The notes beneath the pieces were generated by a model that made no database searches, had not been told where the DNA came from, and saw only the letters and a program-made list of their open reading frames with translations. A DNA stretch of 47,324 bases from Selenomonadaceae bacterium (GTDB lineage: Bacteria; Bacillota; Negativicutes; Selenomonadales; Selenomonadaceae): contig JAQYBD010000094.1 in NCBI GenBank assembly GCA_029338835.1, positions 1-47,324 on the forward strand, read 5' to 3'. This document shows, piece after piece, positions 31,307 through 39,719 of the stretch. How positions within the stretch are numbered: position 1 is the stretch's first letter; the number at the start of each line of letters is the position of its first letter. A program made the position numbers and the translations under genes.

Positions 31307-32404
31307 TTGCTGGCAACAAGAGAATATCAAGATATCGAAGATAAGGTGATGCGCGGAGAGCGTCTCACTCGGGAAGATGGCATTCGCCTCTTCCATTGCC
31401 ATGATCTTGCCTGGCTTGGTGCAATGGCCGATCATGTGCGCAGGGAAAAATGCGGAGATATCGTCTATTATAATGTCAATTGCCATGTCAATCTGACAAA
31501 TATCTGTACGTCACACTGCAAGTTCTGTGCTTTTGGGCGTGATGCGGAGGATAAGGGCGCCTATGCGATGACAAAGGCGCAGGCCATTGCCGTAGTCGAA
31601 GATGCCAGGAAGGATCCGAACCTTGCGGGGCTGCATGTCGTTTCCGGCCTGCATCCGACCTGGTCTTTCGAGGATTATCTGGGACTGGTCAAGGCGTTGC
31701 ACGAACGTTTTCCGGATTTGTATATAAAAGGCTTTACCGGTGTGGAAATCACACATTTTGCTCAGATTTCAGGGCGTTCTGTCCGCGAAGTACTCATAGC
31801 TTTGCGGGATCGGGGCGGTCTGCAGGCCATTGCGGGCGGTGGAGCGGAGATCCTGTCGGATCGGGTACGCGAGGCACTTTGTCCCCATAAGGCTACGGCC
31901 GATGAATGGCTTGCCGTAGCACGTACGGCACATGAATTGGGAATCAAGTCAAATGCTTCCATGCTTTACGGCCATATTGAAACACTTGAGGAACGCGTCG
32001 ATCATTTGCTGCGCCTGCGGGAACTCCAGGACGAGACGGGCGGTTTCCAGACGTTTATCTGCTTCCCGTTCCTGCCCAAGCATACGGAGCTGGGAAAACA
32101 CGTCAAGCAGACGAGTGTCTGGGATGATTTGCGCACGATGGCGATTTCACGTCTGATGCTCGATAATTTCAAGAACATCAAGGCGTACTGGGTCATGCTG
32201 ACTGTACCGGTCGCACAGGTAGCGCTAGGGTTCGGCGCCAATGATATCGATGGGACGGTCCATAAAGAAACGATACTGCACGATGCGGGAGCCAAGAGCC
32301 CGACAGCCCTGCGCGAGGATACGATCATCCGTATCATCAAGGAGGCTGGACGCATTCCTGCCGCGTGCGACTGTAATTTCAATATCATACGGACGATAGA
32401 GTGA
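31307..32404 (+). CDS. MqnE-like radical SAM enzyme, first paralogue (aminofutalosine synthase family)
   Basis: This 365-residue radical SAM protein is in the MqnE/MqnC/CofH group. The cluster motif CTSHCKFC gives C67, C71, C74 (CX3CX2C), and GGGAEILSDRVRE and ETGGFQTFICFPFLPKHTELG are group hallmarks. MqnE joins 3-enolpyruvylbenzoate and the adenosyl radical to make aminofutalosine in menaquinone synthesis. The start codon is TTG, with GGAGG nine bases upstream and no in-frame ATG nearby. It is followed by a second MqnE-like gene and by MqnC, so either this or the next paralogue should be the true synthase. Substrate-level assignment is inference; mqnA and mqnD are not in the window. Confidence 0.82.
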   Translation: MLATREYQDIEDKVMRGERLTREDGIRLFHCHDLAWLGAMADHVRREKCGDIVYYNVNCHVNLTNICTSHCKFCAFGRDAEDKGAYAMTKAQAIAVVEDARKDPNLAGLHVVSGLHPTWSFEDYLGLVKALHERFPDLYIKGFTGVEITHFAQISGRSVREVLIALRDRGGLQAIAGGGAEILSDRVREALCPHKATADEWLAVARTAHELGIKSNASMLYGHIETLEERVDHLLRLRELQDETGGFQTFICFPFLPKHTELGKHVKQTSVWDDLRTMAISRLMLDNFKNIKAYWVMLTVPVAQVALGFGANDIDGTVHKETILHDAGAKSPTALREDTIIRIIKEAGRIPAACDCNFNIIRTIE

Positions 32405-32415
32405 GGTGGAGATTC

Positions 32416-33528
32416 ATGACAGATGCAGCAAGAGCCCGTGCGCGGGCAGCCGCAGGCGAACGCCTGGACTTTGCGGATGCACAGGCCCTTTATGAAGACA
32501 ACGATCTGTTGTTCCTGGCGGAATGCGCCCGCCGGGCCAAGGAAAGAAAGAGTGGCAAGCAGGTATTTTATACCGTGAACCGTCATATCAACCTGACGAA
32601 TATCTGCAGTGCCAATTGTCCGCTCTGTGCCTTCCAGGTCAGGGCAGGCGATGCCCGTGGCTATGTGCTGGAACGGGAAGATATCGCGAAGATCCTGATG
32701 GAAGCAAAAGCGATAAAACACCTTTCTGAGGTACATATCGTCAGCGCCCTGCATCCCGACAAACCGTTTCCGTATTACGTAGAGGTTGTGCGGCAGGTCA
32801 AGGAAGCTCTTCCTCATGTGGATGTCAAGGCTTTTACGCCGGTGGAAATCGTGAATTTTGCGCATATGACGGGCAAATCGATCCGCGATGTACTGCTGCA
32901 TCTGCAGGAAGCAGGACTTGACAGCCTGCCCGGCGGTGGTGCTGAAATCCTGTCAGACCGTGTGCGGCAGATCATCTGCCCAAAGAAAGCGACGGCAGCG
33001 GAGTGGATTGAGACGATGAAGACGGCGCATAGCCTCGGCCTCCGCACGAATGCTTCGATGATGTACGGCCATGTGGAAACCATCGAAGAACGGCTGCAGC
33101 ATCTCTTCACGATCCGCGATATCCAGGATGAGACGGGCGGCTTCCAGGCGTTCATGCTCTTCCCGTTTCATCCGGCTCATACAGAGCTTGGCGAAACACA
33201 TCATTTGCAGCGCACGGGGTCGTGGGAAGACATGAAGATGATGGCACTTTCCCGGCTGATCCTCGATAATATCGATCATGTCAAGGCTTTCTGGATCATG
33301 TTGACCCTGCCAATCGCGCAGCTTGCTCTGGGGTTTGGGGCCGATGATCTCGACGGCACGATTGGCGAAGAAAAGATCATCCATGCCGCCGGTGCCAGGA
33401 CGAGTACGGGCATTACGCGTACCAAACTTGAAGCCATCATCCGTGAGACGGGCTATGAGCCCGTGGAACGTGACACGTTTTATCAGCCGGTCGAGGCAAG
33501 CGAGAAGGAGGAGACATCATGCGACTGA
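32416..33528 (+). CDS. MqnE-like radical SAM enzyme, second paralogue
   Basis: This 370-residue radical SAM enzyme is clearly paralogous to the previous gene product. It has CSANCPLC (C64, C68, C71), FTPVEIVNFAHMTGKS, GLDSLPGGGAEILSDRVR and ETGGFQAFMLFPFHPAHTELG. VNRHINLTNIC before the cluster resembles canonical MqnE/CofH sequences more than the first paralogue does. ATG 32416 follows AGGTGGAG; the upstream in-frame GTG overlaps that site. It overlaps mqnC by 10 bp. Two MqnE-like proteins in one operon are unexpected for a linear pathway that needs one. Confidence 0.82.
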   Translation: MTDAARARARAAAGERLDFADAQALYEDNDLLFLAECARRAKERKSGKQVFYTVNRHINLTNICSANCPLCAFQVRAGDARGYVLEREDIAKILMEAKAIKHLSEVHIVSALHPDKPFPYYVEVVRQVKEALPHVDVKAFTPVEIVNFAHMTGKSIRDVLLHLQEAGLDSLPGGGAEILSDRVRQIICPKKATAAEWIETMKTAHSLGLRTNASMMYGHVETIEERLQHLFTIRDIQDETGGFQAFMLFPFHPAHTELGETHHLQRTGSWEDMKMMALSRLILDNIDHVKAFWIMLTLPIAQLALGFGADDLDGTIGEEKIIHAAGARTSTGITRTKLEAIIRETGYEPVERDTFYQPVEASEKEETSCD

Positions 33529-34547
33529 CACCACAGGAAGGAGAAGAGATGCTCTTGCACGGCGATCCGATTGCACTCGGGCGCCTGGCAGATGCAGAGC
33601 GTCATCGGCGTTATCCGTCGGACCGTGTCACGTTCATTATCGATCGTAACATCAATTACACGAATGTCTGCGTCAATGAATGCCGGTTCTGTGCTTTTTT
33701 CCGTCGCCAGGGCAGCCGGGACGCTTATCTCCTGTCTTATGATGAGATTCTCGATAAAGTCCGGGAGACCGTGGCAGCTGGTGGTACGCAGGTCATGATC
33801 CAGGGAGGATTGTATCCGGATCTTGGCCTTGAATATTACGAACGGATGCTGCGCCGCATCAAGGAGGAATTCCCAGGTATCACGATCCATTCCTTTACGG
33901 CTACGGAAATCCAGCATTTTGCCCGTCAGGCAGGTCTTTCGATTCTCGATACACTCAAGCACCTGCAGGAAGCCGGACTTGACAGCCTGCCGGGCGGCGG
34001 CGCGGAAATCCTCGTCGATGAAGTCCGCCGTCGTGTCAGCCCCAAGAAGATCATGACGGATGACTGGCTCCAGGTCATGGCATGCGCGCATTCCATCGGG
34101 ATGGAAAGCACGGCCACGATGGTCATCGGCTTTGGTGAGACAATGGCTCAGCGCATCGAGCATATGGAAAAAGTACGACGTCTGCAGGATAAGACCGGCG
34201 GATTCCGTGCGTTCATCACCTGGACGTTCCAGCCGGGCCATACGGCCTTGGGAGGCGAGAAGACAAGCGGCTGGGATTATATGCGGACTCTGGCCGTTAC
34301 GCGTCTGTACATGGATAATATCGCACACATCCAGGGCTCATGGGTTACGCAGGGCGAACGCATCGGCCAGCTGACACTGGGCTTTGGTGCGGATGATCTC
34401 GGCAGCATCATGCTCGAGGAGAATGTCGTGCGGGCAGCCGGTACGGCCTATGATATGTCGACACAGAAAATGGTCCGGCTCATTGAAGGTGCTGGCAAAA
34501 AGGCAGCACAGCGTGATACGGAATATCGGATCATCCGCGAATTTTAA
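33519..34547 (+). CDS. mqnC: Cyclic dehypoxanthinyl futalosine synthase (MqnC-like)
   Basis: This 342-residue radical SAM enzyme is assigned to MqnC. It has INYTNVCVNECRFCAFFRR (C51, C55, C58), MIQGGLYPDLGLEYYERMLR, SFTATEIQHFAR, and a C-terminus with GSIMLEENVVRAAG. MqnC cyclises dehypoxanthine futalosine to its cyclic form, using the deoxyadenosyl radical. The tetrapeptide MIQGG is more typical of MqnC than of MqnE. GAAGGAGGAG precedes ATG 33519 inside the previous gene's end. The phosphorylase-like gene that may make its substrate follows after 12 bp. Confidence 0.85.
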   Translation: MRLTPQEGEEMLLHGDPIALGRLADAERHRRYPSDRVTFIIDRNINYTNVCVNECRFCAFFRRQGSRDAYLLSYDEILDKVRETVAAGGTQVMIQGGLYPDLGLEYYERMLRRIKEEFPGITIHSFTATEIQHFARQAGLSILDTLKHLQEAGLDSLPGGGAEILVDEVRRRVSPKKIMTDDWLQVMACAHSIGMESTATMVIGFGETMAQRIEHMEKVRRLQDKTGGFRAFITWTFQPGHTALGGEKTSGWDYMRTLAVTRLYMDNIAHIQGSWVTQGERIGQLTLGFGADDLGSIMLEENVVRAAGTAYDMSTQKMVRLIEGAGKKAAQRDTEYRIIREF

Positions 34548-34559
34548 GGGGGCAGTAAA

Positions 34560-35411
34560 ATGGAACAGCAAAATATCCCACAGGCAGCTTATGCTGTCGT
34601 GGGCGGATCGGGGACACTTTCCAGCAATTTTCCTGCGGGTCTTCCCGATGCAGATGTGGAAATCTTAATGGATAATATGCATTTTGAGACACCTTATGGC
34701 ATGAGTCCTGCGATGCGCCTGTTCCGCGTTGGCGAGAAGCGGGTATTGACTGTCAAGATGCATGGCTGGCGTTCCGGCGTGACGCGCGCAGATGCTTCGC
34801 GGCAGATTTTCTGGACGTTCCGTGAAGCTGGTGTCCGGCGGATCCTTTCCGAAGGCGGTGTCGGCACGGTCAATAAGCTGCTCGATTTGCGCGATTTCAT
34901 CATTCCTGATGATTATCTCGATCTTTCGGTGCGCAAGGATGTCATGCTGGATGGGCGTTATCTGCTCATCATGCGCGATGCCCTCTGCCCGGAACTCCGC
35001 CAGGCGCTGGTTGCGGCAACAAAAAAGCGCTTTGCAGGCCGCGTATTTACGCGCGGTACATATGCTGTAACGGATGGCCGTCATTTTGAAAGCCCTGCTG
35101 AAGTGGCAATGATGAGTGGGCATGCCGATATCGTTGGACAGAGCATGGCTCCGGAAGTCTATCTGGCCCGTGAAATCGGCGCCTGTTATGCCGGTCTTTA
35201 TTTTACCGTGAACTACGGCGAGGGCATCCGCAAAGCATGGTCCCATCAAGATATGGCGGATATTTTCTACGATGATGCACCGATGATCGGCGAGATTATC
35301 CTGGAGACGATCCGTCAGGTTGATGCCGATGACTGCCACTGCGAATGCCGTGAGCTGCGCAAAGAAACTTTGCTGAAAGATGTTTACAATGAAGTATCAG
35401 CGAAAGGATGA
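34560..35411 (+). CDS. Divergent MTAP/purine nucleoside phosphorylase-family protein, probable futalosine deribosylation step
   Basis: This 283-residue protein resembles 5'-methylthioadenosine phosphorylases. It has VVGGSG (residues 14-18), TPYG at 44-47, a GGVGTVNKLL segment in place of ACGSLR, APEVYLAREIG, and TVNYGEG. Two features differ. The phosphate-binding RHGRxH of MTAP reads KMHGWRS (66-72), so the arginine is lost. The base-binding Asp of MTAP aligns with N218, as in 6-oxopurine phosphorylases. Being last in the mqn operon, it probably removes hypoxanthine or adenine from (amino)futalosine, the step done by MqnB or MTAN elsewhere. Whether it is a phosphorylase or a hydrolase is open. 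No separate mqnB was seen. It ends at the DnaA-box hairpin region. Confidence 0.75.
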   Translation: MEQQNIPQAAYAVVGGSGTLSSNFPAGLPDADVEILMDNMHFETPYGMSPAMRLFRVGEKRVLTVKMHGWRSGVTRADASRQIFWTFREAGVRRILSEGGVGTVNKLLDLRDFIIPDDYLDLSVRKDVMLDGRYLLIMRDALCPELRQALVAATKKRFAGRVFTRGTYAVTDGRHFESPAEVAMMSGHADIVGQSMAPEVYLAREIGACYAGLYFTVNYGEGIRKAWSHQDMADIFYDDAPMIGEIILETIRQVDADDCHCECRELRKETLLKDVYNEVSAKG

Positions 35412-35427
35412 TTTCGCTGCATCTGAT

Positions 35428-35479
35428 AAAAAACGCTGTGTACAACTTGTGTTTTTCACAAGTTATACACAGCGTTTTT
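35428..35479. terminator. Bidirectional terminator between the mqn operon and the response regulator gene
   Basis: An 18-position stem with one mismatch (35434-35451 with 35457-35474), loop TTTTT, has A(6) before and T(5) after. A TTATACACA DnaA box lies in the right arm. Confidence 0.9.
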
Positions 35480-35506
35480 CAGATTTGTGAATAATTCTGT
35501 GGATAA
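35463..35506. promoter_or_regulatory. DnaA-box cluster between convergent genes
   Basis: Three exact TTATNCACA boxes lie in 44 bp: TTATACACA (35463-35471, plus), TGTGAATAA (35486-35494, minus strand TTATTCACA) and TGTGGATAA (35498-35506, minus strand TTATCCACA). TGTGTACAA at 35437-35445 is a one-mismatch fourth. No promoter is expected here, so the boxes are unlikely to regulate a neighbouring gene directly. Confidence 0.75.
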
Positions 35507-35516
35507 GTTAGCGAGG

Positions 35517-36386
35517 TCATTCCATGGCAGCGGCATAAAAGGCCTGGATGAATTTTTTCAGATTGATATGGACATGAGAAATGTGAGGTTTCTCATGGGC
35601 TTCGATGACATGCATCAGGACACAGACATCAGCATAGTCAAAATAAAATGGGGCGTATTCCTCGAATTTCGGGTTCGTATAGTCCACGACACCCATCGAA
35701 GCAGTACTGACCATAGCCTGGAAGATCGCACGGCGAAGCCTTTGTTCGATGGCTTTGGCTTCCTTCTGTTCATTATCTGTCGCATGTTCGGCAGCGATGG
35801 CCGCAAAAATGGTCTTGAGCGGCGGGATGGTGGTGCCTTTGACATGAAGCTGCAGATAGCGCAGGACTTCCATCAAGTCATCATACCCGGTTGTGCTGGC
35901 TACGCCGAGTTCTTTGAGCAGACTGGCAGCTTTTTCTTCTGGTGTCATTTTCTTTGGCATGATGACATCTGGATTCAAGGTGGTCTGCAGGGTATTCTGC
36001 AAGGTGTGCGCGAAGCGTTCGAGGCGGATGTGTTCTTCGACGGAGCGCAGCACGCAGACAATCTCATTGCGGTTCAACGGCTTCGTGATATACGAATGGA
36101 TGCCGCTCTCATATGCCTTGCCGATCAGATCCTTGCTGTCCACTTGTGACAGCATGATAATCTTGCCGGTAAAATTCTTCAAGCGCCGGACTGTTTCGAT
36201 GCCGTCGCAATCCGGCATCAGCATATCGATGATGAGCAGATCGATATGGCGGGCGACAAGTTCGGAGAGTGTGAGTGTGGCTGCGCTCGGGAGTGAGGCA
36301 ACAACCGTCCCCAATTCGTAATCTTCGATGATGTCCTGCATCATCGTGCGGACGGCTTCATCATCATCGATGAGCATGATATTCAT
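35517..36386 (-). CDS. Response regulator with YcbB/GlnL-type C-terminal domain
   Basis: This 289-residue protein has a receiver domain (residues 1-~120) with acidic pocket D7-D9, phosphoacceptor D54 in LLIIDMLMPDCDG, and K102 in SYITKP. A C-terminal domain without an ordinary LuxR or OmpR helix-turn-helix follows, resembling that of Bacillus subtilis GlnL (YcbB), which binds DNA to control glutamine utilisation. It overlaps the kinase gene by 4 bp (ATGA), so both are co-translated. The divergent dicarboxylate carrier gene makes C4-dicarboxylate or amino-acid uptake the likely target here. That target is inferred from position. Confidence 0.82.
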   Translation of the reverse strand: MNIMLIDDDEAVRTMMQDIIEDYELGTVVASLPSAATLTLSELVARHIDLLIIDMLMPDCDGIETVRRLKNFTGKIIMLSQVDSKDLIGKAYESGIHSYITKPLNRNEIVCVLRSVEEHIRLERFAHTLQNTLQTTLNPDVIMPKKMTPEEKAASLLKELGVASTTGYDDLMEVLRYLQLHVKGTTIPPLKTIFAAIAAEHATDNEQKEAKAIEQRLRRAIFQAMVSTASMGVVDYTNPKFEEYAPFYFDYADVCVLMHVIEAHEKPHISHVHINLKKFIQAFYAAAME

Positions 36387-37750
36387 GGCGAAAATCCTTT
36401 CTTGTTGATGGGGTCTATCTTCGTGGTTACAGGCGGGGTCATTTCATTTTGCGGAGAAATCCGCGCGAGAGGCAGTATGATCTTGAAGAGGACTTGGGAT
36501 TCTCCATCGGAAGCTGCCGTAATAGAGCCGCCAAGAGACTCTGCCAGGGTCTTGATGTAAGTCAGCCCCACACCGCTGGAGGCTCGCCCATTGCTGTCAT
36601 ATTTTGTCGTATAGCCCGGGCGGAAAATCTGACCGAGACGCCGTAATGGAATGGAACTTCCTGTATTCTGTACTTCCAGGATGAGATCTTCCGTTACTGA
36701 GCGCCGCATCGTGATGGAAATCGTGCCTTTATGGTGGATTGCTTCAACGGCGTTGGCCGCAAGGTTATTGAGGATGGAAAGCATGGTATAGACGTGGATA
36801 TCGGGCAGTTCGGCTGAGAGGTTCGTCAAGAAGGTAATCGTCTTATCGAGACGGCGCGCATATTTTTTCTGCGTACTGATGATCAGGTGGCAGAGTTCTG
36901 GTGCCGGCAGGTAATCGCTCATGCGGTGATTGTTCGTGAGTTCACTGAGTCCTGCATAGATGCGCTGGTTGTCCTTCTTGATTTCATGGACTTCGCCTGC
37001 GATGCGCAGGAGTTCCTGCGTAATGCGAGGCAGATTGCCTGTATCGTGCAAGGCACGCAATTCTTCATATACGCCATAACAGTCGTGTGTGGCCATCTCG
37101 GCGTTACGCAGGGTCTTCTGGAGTTCAAAGACCTCTTCGTAGAGCCCGGCAATCAGCATGGTCAAACGATTCTTTTCCCGCGATTCATGGGCAAGATGGA
37201 TTTCTGTGATGTAGAGCTGAGAGAGAAAGAAGAAACTCAAGATGAAGAAGCAGCGCAGGAAGGCGATGCCGGTGAGCCTGGTCAGCACAGAGAGATTGAT
37301 GATAGCTGCATGCGTACCGAGGAAGAAATCCATGGAATAGAGTTCAACGATACTGGCAATCACTTCGGCACCGATGGCATAGCAGGCAATCTTCATGGCC
37401 TGTGTTGTAATCGGCATGTCATTGAGGCGCATGGTCGCAAAGCAGGCCGCATAAACGAAGTAGTAGAAAAAGGTCGGGATATGCAGGTAGAGCGCGGGCC
37501 CCAGGCTCATGCCCCCGATGACATCGAGCAGGGCACGGAACAGTACGACGGTGATGCCCGTGCAAAGTCCGGAGATGAGCATGGGGACGCGACGCAGCCA
37601 GAGCAGGAAAAGCAGAAAGAGCGGCGAGCCGAAGCTCACGCGGAAATTCTGGAAATCGCCGCCAAAGGGATGGATCTGCGGCTCACCTGCCAGGGGAACG
37701 ATGATGAGCATGCAGATGAAGATGAACAATTCCCGATGTTTGCTGAGCAT
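36383..37750 (-). CDS. Membrane sensor histidine kinase (GlnK/YcbA-like)
   Basis: This 455-residue kinase has six or so hydrophobic segments in residues 1-~190 and no large extracytoplasmic loop, so it may sense a membrane or cytoplasmic signal. The H-box is GEVHEIKKDNQRIYAGL with H255. The ATPase domain has an N-box LNNLAANAVEAI, a G1-like VQNTGSSIP and GVGLTYIKTLAESLGG. This layout matches the SpoOB-like/GlnK group, partners of GlnL-type regulators. ATG 37750 is chosen because GGAAAGGAGA precedes it by five bases; an upstream ATG at 37777 lacks a site. It is divergent from the DASS carrier across ~270 bp of A/T-rich DNA. Confidence 0.85.
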   Translation of the reverse strand: MLSKHRELFIFICMLIIVPLAGEPQIHPFGGDFQNFRVSFGSPLFLLFLLWLRRVPMLISGLCTGITVVLFRALLDVIGGMSLGPALYLHIPTFFYYFVYAACFATMRLNDMPITTQAMKIACYAIGAEVIASIVELYSMDFFLGTHAAIINLSVLTRLTGIAFLRCFFILSFFFLSQLYITEIHLAHESREKNRLTMLIAGLYEEVFELQKTLRNAEMATHDCYGVYEELRALHDTGNLPRITQELLRIAGEVHEIKKDNQRIYAGLSELTNNHRMSDYLPAPELCHLIISTQKKYARRLDKTITFLTNLSAELPDIHVYTMLSILNNLAANAVEAIHHKGTISITMRRSVTEDLILEVQNTGSSIPLRRLGQIFRPGYTTKYDSNGRASSGVGLTYIKTLAESLGGSITAASDGESQVLFKIILPLARISPQNEMTPPVTTKIDPINKKGFSP

Positions 37751-37962
37751 GACGGTCTCCTTTCCGGATATATGCATGATGGCCGGTGTAGTGCCATATA
37801 TGTGCTATAGTTTATCATATTTTTTGTTTATTGTGCAAATGGCAATGCGACAATGGTTATTTTTATTATACCATATGTGCATTACTGAAGGTGATTACAA
37901 ATTGTCAGTAAAAAAAAACTATTCATGCGATAATGTAGGATTCTGTCATTTTCAGTAGATGA

Positions 37963-37983
37963 TACTGTATATTAAATACAGTA
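37963..37983. promoter_or_regulatory. Inverted repeat upstream of the dicarboxylate carrier
   Basis: TACTGTAT (37963-37970) and ATACAGTA (37976-37983) form a perfect 8-bp inverted repeat around five bases, 42 bp before the carrier start. It is a candidate operator, possibly for the GlnL-like regulator. The surrounding A/T-rich divergent region also has two CATATGTGC-like copies near 37795 and 37873. Confidence 0.45.
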
Positions 37984-38024
37984 ATAAGACGATAAGTCAT
38001 ATCAATTGTTTAGGAGGGTATGGT

Positions 38025-39443
38025 ATGTCAAAAGAAAATAGTGGTAACTTGCTGCGAGGCCTGTTTTGCGTGGCCTTGGGTGCAATCATCTGGTTTATCC
38101 CGGCTCCTGCTGGTGTTGGCCCGCAGGCGTGGGGACTGCTCGCCGTATTCGTTGCGACGATTGCCGGTTTCATCCTGCAGCCATTGCCACTAGGCGCTAT
38201 CGCACTCATCGCCTGCGCATTGCTCCCGGTACTCGGTATCATGAAGGCCGGTCAGGCTCTGGAAGGTTTTTCGAACGGCACGATCTGGCTGATCGTCTCG
38301 GCGTTCATGTTTGCCACGGGCTTCATCAAGACCGGACTCGGCAAACGCATCGCGTATCTGCTGCTTTCGCGTTTTGGCAAGAATACATTGAGCGTTGCCT
38401 ATGTCATGAGTGCGGCAGATTTCATCATCGCACCGTTCACCCCGTCGAATACGGCTCGTGGCGGTGGCATCATCTATCCAATCGTCAACAGTGTGGCCTT
38501 GGCTCTCGGCTGTGATGCCAAGAATGGCAAGAATCAGCGTACGGGTGCTTTCCTGATGTACAGTGCCTATGCTGCTGTCATCACCTCAGCCTGCATCTTC
38601 ATGACAGGTGCTTCCAATAACGTTTTGGCCAACACTCTGACGGAACAGGCTTTTGGCCAGTCTTTGAGCTGGATGTCCTGGTTCATGGTCAGTATCGTCC
38701 CGGGACTGCTGCTCTCGGTTGTCACGCCGTATCTGCTCTATAAGATCATCCGGCCGGAACTTACGGAAACGCCGGAAACCCTGTCCCTTGCGAAAAAAGA
38801 ACTCGGCAAGATGGGGCGCATGAGCAGCAAAGAGAAAATCCTCTGCGTTATCTTTATTGCCTGCCTGCTTCTCTGGGCAACAGGCAGCATCCATCACATC
38901 GATTCTGCCATTGTTGCACTGCTCGGTCTCTCTGCAATGCTCATCACGAAGTGCATTGACTGGAGCGACGTCACGAAACAGCATGGTGCCTGGGATGTCC
39001 TCGTATGGATGGGCGTCCTTGTCAACATGGCGGCGTATCTCTCGAAGTTCGGCTTCATGAAATGGTTTGCCACGACGATGGCTGCCGCCTGCGCCGGCAT
39101 GTCGTGGTTTACGATGCTCATTGTCCTCTGCATCATCTATACGATGGCGCATTATCTGTTGGCCAGCAACAGCGCGCATATCGCTGCGATGTTCATCGCC
39201 TTCATGACGATCCTCGTTGCGGCAGGAGCCCCGGTTATCCCGACAGCAATCATCCTGGCTATCCTCTGCAACAGTGCTTCGTTCCTGACGCATTATGGCT
39301 GCGGCGTTACACCAATCTTCTTCGGTGCCGGCTTCATGGGCCAGGGGGAGTGGTGGAAAATCGGTTTCCTCATTACTGTGATGCATATCGTGGTATGGTT
39401 GGCTCTCGGCCTGCCAATCATGGGCATGCTTGGGATGATGTAA
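38025..39443 (+). CDS. DASS-family anion:sodium symporter/antiporter (C4-dicarboxylate/tricarboxylate carrier)
   Basis: This 472-residue protein has about twelve or more transmembrane segments and belongs to the divalent anion:Na+ symporter family (CitT, TtdT and plant DiT1-like). The paired SNT/TNS-like elements that bind Na+ and carboxylate are seen in FTPSNTARGGG and in the late CNSASFLTHYGCGVTPIFFGAG. Substrates in this group include 2-oxoglutarate, malate, succinate, citrate and tartrate. Upstream of aspA, a C4-dicarboxylate is most likely, perhaps as fumarate/succinate antiport. AGGAGGG precedes ATG 38025. The frame runs further upstream, but only this ATG has a site. Confidence 0.85.
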   Translation: MSKENSGNLLRGLFCVALGAIIWFIPAPAGVGPQAWGLLAVFVATIAGFILQPLPLGAIALIACALLPVLGIMKAGQALEGFSNGTIWLIVSAFMFATGFIKTGLGKRIAYLLLSRFGKNTLSVAYVMSAADFIIAPFTPSNTARGGGIIYPIVNSVALALGCDAKNGKNQRTGAFLMYSAYAAVITSACIFMTGASNNVLANTLTEQAFGQSLSWMSWFMVSIVPGLLLSVVTPYLLYKIIRPELTETPETLSLAKKELGKMGRMSSKEKILCVIFIACLLLWATGSIHHIDSAIVALLGLSAMLITKCIDWSDVTKQHGAWDVLVWMGVLVNMAAYLSKFGFMKWFATTMAAACAGMSWFTMLIVLCIIYTMAHYLLASNSAHIAAMFIAFMTILVAAGAPVIPTAIILAILCNSASFLTHYGCGVTPIFFGAGFMGQGEWWKIGFLITVMHIVVWLALGLPIMGMLGMM

Positions 39444-39478
39444 AGAGCATGGGGATAAAGGAAATCAGTTCTTAGGGC

Positions 39479-39502
39479 AAGCATGCCAAAGAATGCTTTT
39501 TC
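39479..39502 (+). terminator. Weak terminator after the dicarboxylate carrier
   Basis: AAGCAT and ATGCTT form a 6-bp stem around eight bases, followed by TTTT. It begins 36 bp after the stop codon. The short stem makes it a partial terminator at best. Confidence 0.5.
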
Positions 39503-39519
39503 CAAAGATATCTGATACA

Positions 39520-39589
39520 TTGTATACAAAGAAAAACAATTTTTTAAAAATGTACTTGCATGTATTTTGTATACATGATAAAATATAAT
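39520..39589 (+). promoter_or_regulatory. aspA upstream region with two TTGTATACA palindromes and a TATAAT box
   Basis: TTGTATACAA (39520-39529) and TTGTATACAT (39567-39576) are palindromic cores 47 bp apart. TATAAT lies at 39584-39589; the -35 (TGTATT, 39561-39566) is weak. The second palindrome overlaps the core promoter, so a repressor bound there would block it. Related half-sites flank the glutamate synthase promoter. Confidence 0.5.
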
Positions 39590-39719
39590 CATCAAGCGGA
39601 GATAATAAAAAAATAAACACCGCTTATCGGAAAGACTGGTTTCTATGAAACCCGAGAAATATGAGATAAGGTAAATATGATCCGGACAAACCGGAGATTG
39701 AGAAAGGAATGTGGACACA

